Of a stretch of 64,000 nt of DNA, positions 57,779-64,000 are shown in pieces. The position numbers were made by a program, and so were the translations under genes. The notes below the pieces were generated by a model that saw only the letters and a program-made list of their open reading frames with translations, ran no database searches and was not told the origin of the DNA. The stretch spans positions 434,001 through 498,000 of the forward strand of contig RCSZ01000020.1 of assembly GCA_014898425.1 (NCBI GenBank). The letters are read 5' to 3'. The DNA comes from Botryotinia globosa. Its lineage: Eukaryota > Ascomycota > Leotiomycetes > Helotiales > Sclerotiniaceae. Position 1 is the stretch's first letter. Every line of letters begins with the position of its first letter.

Positions 57779-60600
57779 GTCACCACCTTTCTTGACTTCA
57801 ATTTGAAGCTTTTATGAAATTAAAAAAAAGAAATGAATAAAAATTCAATTGAATTTTTTATATATAAAACTAGAATTTCGAAATCTTTAATATTGAAGCT
57901 TTTATATTGAATTAAAATAACCCTAATTTTGAAGAGGTTGAAAAAAAGCTATAGTAATTTTTAAAGGTAGGAGGGTGGTGATTAGCGAAAAAGTATTAAA
58001 AGTTATCAATTGGTTATCATCTCTCCTAGCCTCAATTTAGGGTTTTTCGAAAATCTGAAAAAAGGAATTAATAGAAATTCAATTGAATAATATTTATTCG
58101 AAATTAGAATTTCGAAATCTTTTATATTGAGGTTTCTATATTCAATTGAAATAACTCTAATTTTGAAGAGGTTGAAGAAAAGCTATAGTAATTTTTGAAG
58201 ATAGGGGGGTAGTGATTAACAAAATGAATAAATTTGATTATTATCTTTAATTCAATATAGAATATAAAATTGTATAAAGTTTTATAAAGAATTAGAGCTT
58301 ATTTTTAATAATATATTGAATTCTGAAAACAGATTTAAATTATCTTTTGAATTGATTGATTTATATTAATTCTAGAAAAGCTTTAATTTGTATAGTAATA
58401 ATCAGTTGAAAAGAGATGTAGAATAATAGAATCATATAATCGAAATTTCAATATTAATTTAATACTAATAAAAAGAATATTAAAAAAAAGAATATTAATA
58501 AAAAGAATAATAATAAGAAAAAGAAAAAAAAGAATATTAATAAAAAGAATATTAATAAAAAGAATATTAATAAAAAGATTATTAATAAAAAGATTATTAA
58601 TGAAAATAATATAAATTATAAAAATATTAATAAGAATATTAATTATTATTTCAAGGATTTTTTTGGTGATTAATATTAGTAGTAATTTTAATTCTAAGGG
58701 GAATAATAATTTAAATAAAAAATCATTATTTGATTACTATTTTTTTATATTTTAATTCTAAGCTTTTTAGAAATCTAAAAAAAGAAATGAATAAAGATTC
58801 AATTGAATTTTCTTTATATAAATTTAGATTTTTGATATTTTTAATATTAATTAATTTATAAAGATAATTTTAAAGTTTAGAATTAAAAAGATTTAAGGAA
58901 AATTATAATAATTTTCGAAATCAAAAGATAGTAATCTATGAAATAAATGAAATTGATTATTATCTTTTTATATTTCAAGTTTAAACTTTTTAAAAATTTA
59001 AAAAAAAAAGAATAAAGAATTAATTGAATTTTTTATATATAAAATTAGATTTCTGATATATTTAATAGTAATAAATCTATAGAGTTAATTCTAAAATTTA
59101 GTTTTAATAAAATTAAAAAAAAGTTATAATAATTTTGAAAATAGAAGGGTAATAATTTACAAAATAAATAAAATTGATTATTATCTCTCTATATTTCAAT
59201 TTTAAACTTTTTGAAAAACTGAAAAAAAAAAGAATAAAGATTCAATTGAATTTTTTATATATGAAATTAGATTTTTTAATATATTCAATAATAATAAATT
59301 TGTAAAGCTAATTCTAAAATTTAGTTTTGATAAGATTGAAAAAAAGTTATAATAATTTCGAAAGTAAAGAGGTAATGATTTACAAAATAAATGAAATTGA
59401 TTATTATCTCGAATTCAATAAAAAATAATAAATTGAATAAAACTTTTTAATAATCTAAAAATTATTTTAATTAATATTTCGAATATTGAAAATAGATTTA
59501 AATTATTTTTCAAATTAATTATTTTATACTAATAACCCTAAAACTTGAATTTGAAAGGATATAAATAATAATAATCTAATTATTATTCCGAGGATTTTTT
59601 TGGTAGTTAGTATTAATGGTAATCCCAACCCTAAGTATTATTCCGAGGATTTTTTTGATGATCAGCACCAGTGATGACCCCAACCCTAAGGGGAGTAATA
59701 ACCCAGACAAAAAGTCACCATTTGGTTATTATTTCTTTACACTTCAATTTTAAGCTTTTTAAAAATCTAAAAAAAAAAATGAATAAAGATTCAATTGAAT
59801 TTTCTTTTTATAAATTCAGATTTTCGATATCTTTAATATTAATCAATTTATAAAAATAATCTTAAAGCTTGGGGTTAAAAAAGTTTAAAGAAAACTATAA
59901 TAATTTTCGAAATTAAAAAGTGATGATCCGCGAAATAAGTAAAATTGATTATTATCTTTCTATATTTCAAATTTAGGTTTTTCAAAAATCTAAAAAAGGA
60001 AAAGAATAAAAAATCAATTGAATTTTTTATATATGAAATTAGATTTTCGATATATTCAATAATAATAGATTTATAGAGCTAATTTTAAAATCTAATTTTG
60101 ATAAGATTTAAGGAAAGCTATAGTAATTTTCGAAATCAAAAGGTAATGATTTACAAAATAAGTAAAATTGATTACTATTTCTCTATACTTCAAATTTAAG
60201 TTTTTCGAAAATCTGAAAAAAAAAAAAAGAATAAAAAATCAATTAAATTTTTTATATATGAAATTAGATTTTCGATATATTCAATAATAATGGATTTGTA
60301 TAATTAATTCTAAAGCCTAGTTTTAATAAGGTTAAAGAAAAGCTATAGTAATTTCGAAAATAGAGAGGTAATGACTCGCGAAATAAATGAAATTGGTTAC
60401 TATCTTGAATTCAATAAAAAATAATAAATTGAATAAAGTTTCTTAATAATCTAAAGATTATTTTAATCAATATTTCGAATATCGAAAACAAATTTAAATT
60501 ATTTTTCAAATTGATTGTTTTATATTAGTAATTCTAAAGCTTGAATTTGGAAAAATATGAGTAATAGTAATCCAGTAAAAAGAGATATAGGGTAGTTAAA
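57779..60600. repeat. Higher-order tandem repeat: about 225 bp units in about 1 kb supercopies
   Basis: A unit of about 217-233 bp recurs, marked by ATTCAATTGAATTTTTTATA-like words near 57845, 58078, 58797, 59025, 59242, 59789, 60013 and 60240, each preceded by a TTTAAGCTTTTTNAAAATCT-like segment and followed by GAAAAAAAGCTATAGTAATTTT and a short AGGTAATGATT segment. Groups of two or three units are joined with a common header (GAGGATTTTTTTGGT through CCCAACCCTAAG, near 56879, 58654, 59589 and 59642) and a common tail (GAATTCAATAAAAAATAATA, near 58236, 59398 and 60396), giving supercopies of about 1 kb. Copies are diverged with mainly C/T and G/A differences. Confidence 0.78.
59581..59690. 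repeat. 55 bp tandem duplication of the header segment
   Basis: The header of the higher-order repeat is present twice in tandem: one copy (59581-59635) is more AT-rich, the other (59636-59690) keeps GATGATCAGCACCAGTGATG and CCCCAACCCTAAG. The copies differ mostly by C/T or G/A changes, which suggests that they mutated differently after duplication. Confidence 0.75.
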
Positions 60601-60924
60601 TTATATGATCGAAAATCTAATACTAATAGAAATACTATTAATTAGAATATTAATAAGAATATTAAAAGATATATATATATTGAAAGATTTTTAGTGAAAT
60701 ATTAGGGTTTTGAGAGAATAATATTGAAAGATTTATAAGAGAATATTAGTATTTTCAGAGAATAATATTAAATTATATCAAAAGATTCGAAATGAAATAT
60801 TAATATTTCGAAAGAATGATATTGAAATATATCGAAAGAATCTTAATGAAATATTAGTATTTTCAAAGAATAATATTAAAAGATTTATAAAAGAATATTA
60901 GTATTTCGAGAGAATAATATTAAA

Positions 60925-61207
60925 AGATTATATATTAAAAGAATATATATTAGAAGAATATATATTAAAAGAATATATATTGAAAGATTATATATTGAAA
61001 GACTTTTAATGAAATTTTAGTCTTTTGAAAGAATAGTATTGAATTTTATTGAAAGATTTTTAGTGAAATATTAATATTTTGAGAGAATAGTATTGAAATA
61101 TATTAAAAGATTATATATTGAAAGATTTATTAAAAGATTATATATTGAAAGATCTGTTAAAAGATTATATATTGAAAGATTTATTAAAAGATTATATATT
61201 GAAAGAT
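60925..61207. repeat. Short tandem repeats of AAAGATTATATATTGAAAG type
   Basis: Variants of ATTATATATTGAAAGATT and GAATATATATTAAAAGAATA repeat with periods of about 15-31 bp. The last part (about 61100-61207) is the most regular, with four copies of a 31 bp period. Confidence 0.75.
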
Positions 61208-61639
61208 ACTAGTGAGCTTTATTCTGATGATATTTTAATATAGATTTATTTATAGATTTAAGATCTCAGGTGGGTTTTATTATAGATTCTATTATAGGTC
61301 TTAAAGTTTATAAATAATTATTGATGAATAAATACTAATAAGTTAAGCTAATGAGCTAAGCCTAATGAGCTAAACCTAATAAGCTTTAATTCGATAGTTA
61401 TAGGCTATATAAACTTAATATATAAACCCTATATATTTATAAATAGGTTATTAAAAGCTAATAATATTAATATTAATTTGTATATTAAATAATTTATCAG
61501 AAAATATTTTTTTAATTGAAATCCATTATATATAGAATTTCGATTAATAAGGAGTTTATAGATATATAATAAGGATAGTTTGAAAGATATTTAATATAAG
61601 GTGATTCTAATATTAATGCTTTTTAGATTTGCCCTTATT

Positions 61640-62000
61640 AATATAGACTTTGAATATTATATATTCTAGATCATTATAGCTTATAGATTTTATTATTGAA
61701 AGCTAGAATTCTTTTATATATAAATAAATATATATAAAATTAGTATAATTGATATTTAGGTTTTAATAGCTTATAAACTCTATTATTAAAAGCTAGAATC
61801 CTTTATATATAAATAAGTATATATAAAATTAATATAATTGATATATAAAGCTAATAGAGGATTTTGAGTATTATTATATAAGAATTCATCTAATAATTTT
61901 TTGATTAGAATTCTAATATTATAATATAATATAAAAATTCTATAGGCTAAAAGAGTTTTATTCAATTCTAATAATATAATGCTATAATCTAATATTTAGA
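61640..62000. repeat. Duplicated block, copy A
   Basis: An AT-rich block of about 330 bp that recurs near 62630-62900. Shared words include ATTATTGAAAGCTAGAATT, TATATAAGAATTCAT and AAAAGAGTTCTATTCAATT or variants. The copies lie in the same orientation, about 0.9-1.0 kb apart, and a third partial copy begins near 63020. Confidence 0.68.
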
Positions 62001-62039
62001 GGTTTTATATATTAGTATTTGAGGTCTTTTATTTTTAAT

Positions 62040-62340
62040 ATTAGAGATTTTTATTTTAATATTTCGGGGGTTTAGCTTTTTGATATTAAGAGCTCTTATT
62101 TTATTATTTCGAGGGTTTAATTTTTTAATATTAAAAGCTTTTATTTTAATATTTCAGGAGCTTAGTTTTTTGATATTGAGAGTTTTAATTTTATTATTTC
62201 GGAGACTTAGCTTTTTAATATTAAAAACTCTTATTTTATTATTTCGAGAGTTTAGCTTTTTAATATTGAAAGCTTTTATTTTAATATTTTAGGAATTTAG
62301 CTTTTTGATATTAAAAACTTTAATTTTATTATTTTGGGAT
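62040..62340. repeat. 45 bp minisatellite, at least six copies
   Basis: A unit of 45 bp (for example TTTAGCTTTTTGATATTAAG followed by AGCTCTTATTTTATTATTTCG-like sequence) is repeated head to tail; less regular variants continue to about 62560. The period is a multiple of three, so an open frame of 70 codons with a 15-residue hydrophobic repeat (LILLFRGFSFLILK-like) arises across it. I regard this frame as a by-product of the repeat. Confidence 0.82.
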
Positions 62341-62619
62341 TCTAACTTTATTATATTAAAGACTCTTATTTTTGATATTCAGAAACTCTTATTTTAATAT
62401 TTCGAAACTTTAATTTTTAATATTGAGGGTTTTTATTTTATTATTTTGAAGGTTTTTATTTTTAATATTGAAGGTTTTTATTTTATTATTTTGAAAGCTT
62501 TTATTTTTAATATTGAAAGCTTTTATTTTATTATTTCGAAAGCTTTTATTTTTGATTTTCAGGATTCTTATATTTAATCTGGGGGCTTTTCTATTTGATA
62601 TTAGTAGTTTTTATTTTAA

Positions 62620-62905
62620 TCTTTTAAATCTTAATAGCTTATAAATTCTATTATTGAAAGCTAAAATATTTTTATATATAAGTAAGTATATATAAAATTA
62701 ATATAGCTTATATATAAAGCATTAAGATTAATTTATTTAAGAGATTAGAGTATTATAATATAAGAATTCATTTTATAGCTTTTCAATTAGAATTCTAATA
62801 TTTTAATATAATATATTCTAATATTATATTTTGATATTAAAATTTTATAGATTAAAAGAGTTCTATTCAATTATAATGATATAGTATTATAATGTAATAT
62901 ATAAG
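62620..62905. repeat. Duplicated block, copy B
   Basis: Second copy of the block described at 61640-62000, on the same strand, flanking the 45 bp minisatellite on its other side. Divergence from copy A is by many A/T changes. Confidence 0.65.
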
Positions 62906-64000
62906 GGGTTTTTATTTTTAAATTTTAGGAGTTTTGATTTAATATCTAAGAGCTTTTTATTTGATATTTCAAGGCTTTTAATATTGATTTTAAAAGCTTT
63001 TATTTCGATATTTGGAGGTTTAATAATCTATAAATCTTAATATTGAAAACTAGAATTCTTTTATATATAGATGAGTATATATAAATTTAGTTTAATTATT
63101 ATATATAATAGATATTAAGATTTATTTATATTAAAGATTTCATTTCAAATTTAGAAATTTATATATTGAATTGCAAGAGATTTTAATTCAATATTGAGAG
63201 TTTTTTTATTTGATTTTAGAGGTTTATTATTTAAATTTGAAGGTTTTTAATATTTATTTATATTAAGTATTAATAATTCAAAATGAGAGGATTAAAATAT
63301 TAATATTGAAATTATAATATTGAGGAATAATTTATAAAATATAAGTTTTATATAGTATTTAAATATAAAGATTTCAATATATTATATATAATAATATTAT
63401 ATTTATTTTAAATATTAAATATTCAAACATTTTATATTATAATATAAAGAAAATTAAGAAGTTTATAGAAAATATTATATTTATATATTAGAATACTTCG
63501 AAAATATTAATATAGTTTTTAATATATTATATTATAATTATTTCCTTTAATTTTCAATATATTTTGAATATTAAGCTTATAAATTTGTAATATTTTTAAT
63601 AAAATAAAATAATAATATTGATTTTAAACACTCAATGAGGATTATTCTTGATTTTACTTATAGTTTTTTTAATTTCAAAATTATAAGTTTTATTGAAATT
63701 AATATTAATTAGAAAATATATATATAAAAAAGAAGAAATTCGATTATAATTTTTCTACACTTTATTTTCAATCTTTTCGAAATCTTGAAACCCTTCAAAT
63801 ATAAATATTTGATTGAATTATATTTATTCGAAAACTAAATTAAATTATCTTTTGAATTGATTGATTATTATTAATCTGAATAAATATATTATATTGATTT
63901 CTTCAATTTTATTAAAGTATTGATATTTATAATATAAAAGCTTGAACTTTTTTTTTATATAGAATATTAATTATATCAAAAAAATTGCTATCTAATTTTG

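Larger units (their letters stand above)
56870..64000. other. AT-rich repeat block (RIP-like), no genes
   Basis: More than 7 kb, to the end of the window, in which the strands are dominated by A and T (estimated by eye at more than 80 percent), with long runs of A or T and frequent TA and very few CG-containing words apart from the palindromic element. No open frame over about 70 codons. Several tandem repeat families and repeated blocks are recognisable (listed separately). Such blocks in filamentous ascomycetes generally come from repeat-induced C-to-T mutation of repeated DNA and are heterochromatic. A centromeric or subtelomeric position is possible, but nothing in the window shows it. 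Confidence 0.85.

Noticed and set aside
62080..62292. 70-residue hydrophobic repeat protein
   Set aside because: It is the translation of the 45 bp minisatellite, whose period is a multiple of three; no promoter or conservation argues for a gene.
1..64000. tRNA, rRNA, CRISPR arrays or bacterial-type operons
   Set aside because: No tRNA-like B-box plus cloverleaf, no spacer-repeat array and no ribosome-binding-site-led gene strings were recognised by eye; a tRNAscan run would be needed to exclude tRNAs fully.

Overview
This window looks like nuclear DNA of a filamentous ascomycete (Pezizomycotina). The evidence is short spliceosomal introns (mostly 45-150 bp, GT-AG, often with a CTAAC or CTAAT branch site), fungus-specific families (F-box-like/DUF7730, LaeA-like methyltransferase, fungal rhodopsin-like membrane protein) and a long AT-rich, repeat-filled block of the kind left by repeat-induced point mutation. 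Gene sequences and the AT-rich isochore would fit a Leotiomycete such as a Sclerotiniaceae member; that placement is an impression, not a demonstration. No tRNA, rRNA, CRISPR or viral feature was recognised.

Layout. 0-8 kb: an acetamidase/formamidase gene (minus) divergent from a four-exon tubulin cofactor D gene (plus). 8-14 kb: an F-box-like gene, a small relic of an ABC transporter, a ubiquitin-conjugating enzyme, then a gene-poor stretch of simple repeats and a diverged interspersed repeat. 14-26 kb: an eight-exon thiolase-like protein, an unassigned membrane protein, ALG1 mannosyltransferase (with a GC-AG intron), a histidine-rich CDF zinc transporter and a Cys/His-rich orphan. 26-35 kb: a BTB protein, a LaeA-type methyltransferase with a long repeat-rich upstream region, and a five-exon O-methyltransferase. 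35-41 kb: GPI8, a histidine-phosphatase-like protein and Mediator subunit MED4. 43-53 kb: an amidoligase-like gene, a decayed FAD-linked oxidoreductase, a TM9/EMP70 protein, an Lcp5/neuroguidin homologue and a rhodopsin-like membrane protein. 53.9-56.5 kb: an eight-exon gene for a putative zinc metallopeptidase-like protein. From about 56.8 kb to the end the sequence changes abruptly to AT-rich repeats without credible genes, containing an 820 bp palindromic element inserted in a higher-order tandem repeat.

Most genes are single-copy housekeeping functions: tubulin folding, ubiquitination, N-glycosylation, GPI anchoring, Mediator transcription, ribosome biogenesis and membrane trafficking. 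They are not organised as a pathway or cluster. ALG1, GPI8, the TM9 protein and the zinc transporter all act in the secretory pathway, but they lie apart and show no sign of co-regulation. Exon junctions given here were deduced by reading splice sites and keeping frame and family conservation; coordinates of spliced genes run from start to stop codon. No convincing new multi-gene system was found. The most unusual parts are the AT-rich repeat block with its nested palindrome, the HEXXH gene at its edge, the amidoligase beside a dying oxidoreductase, and the non-canonical intron in ALG1.
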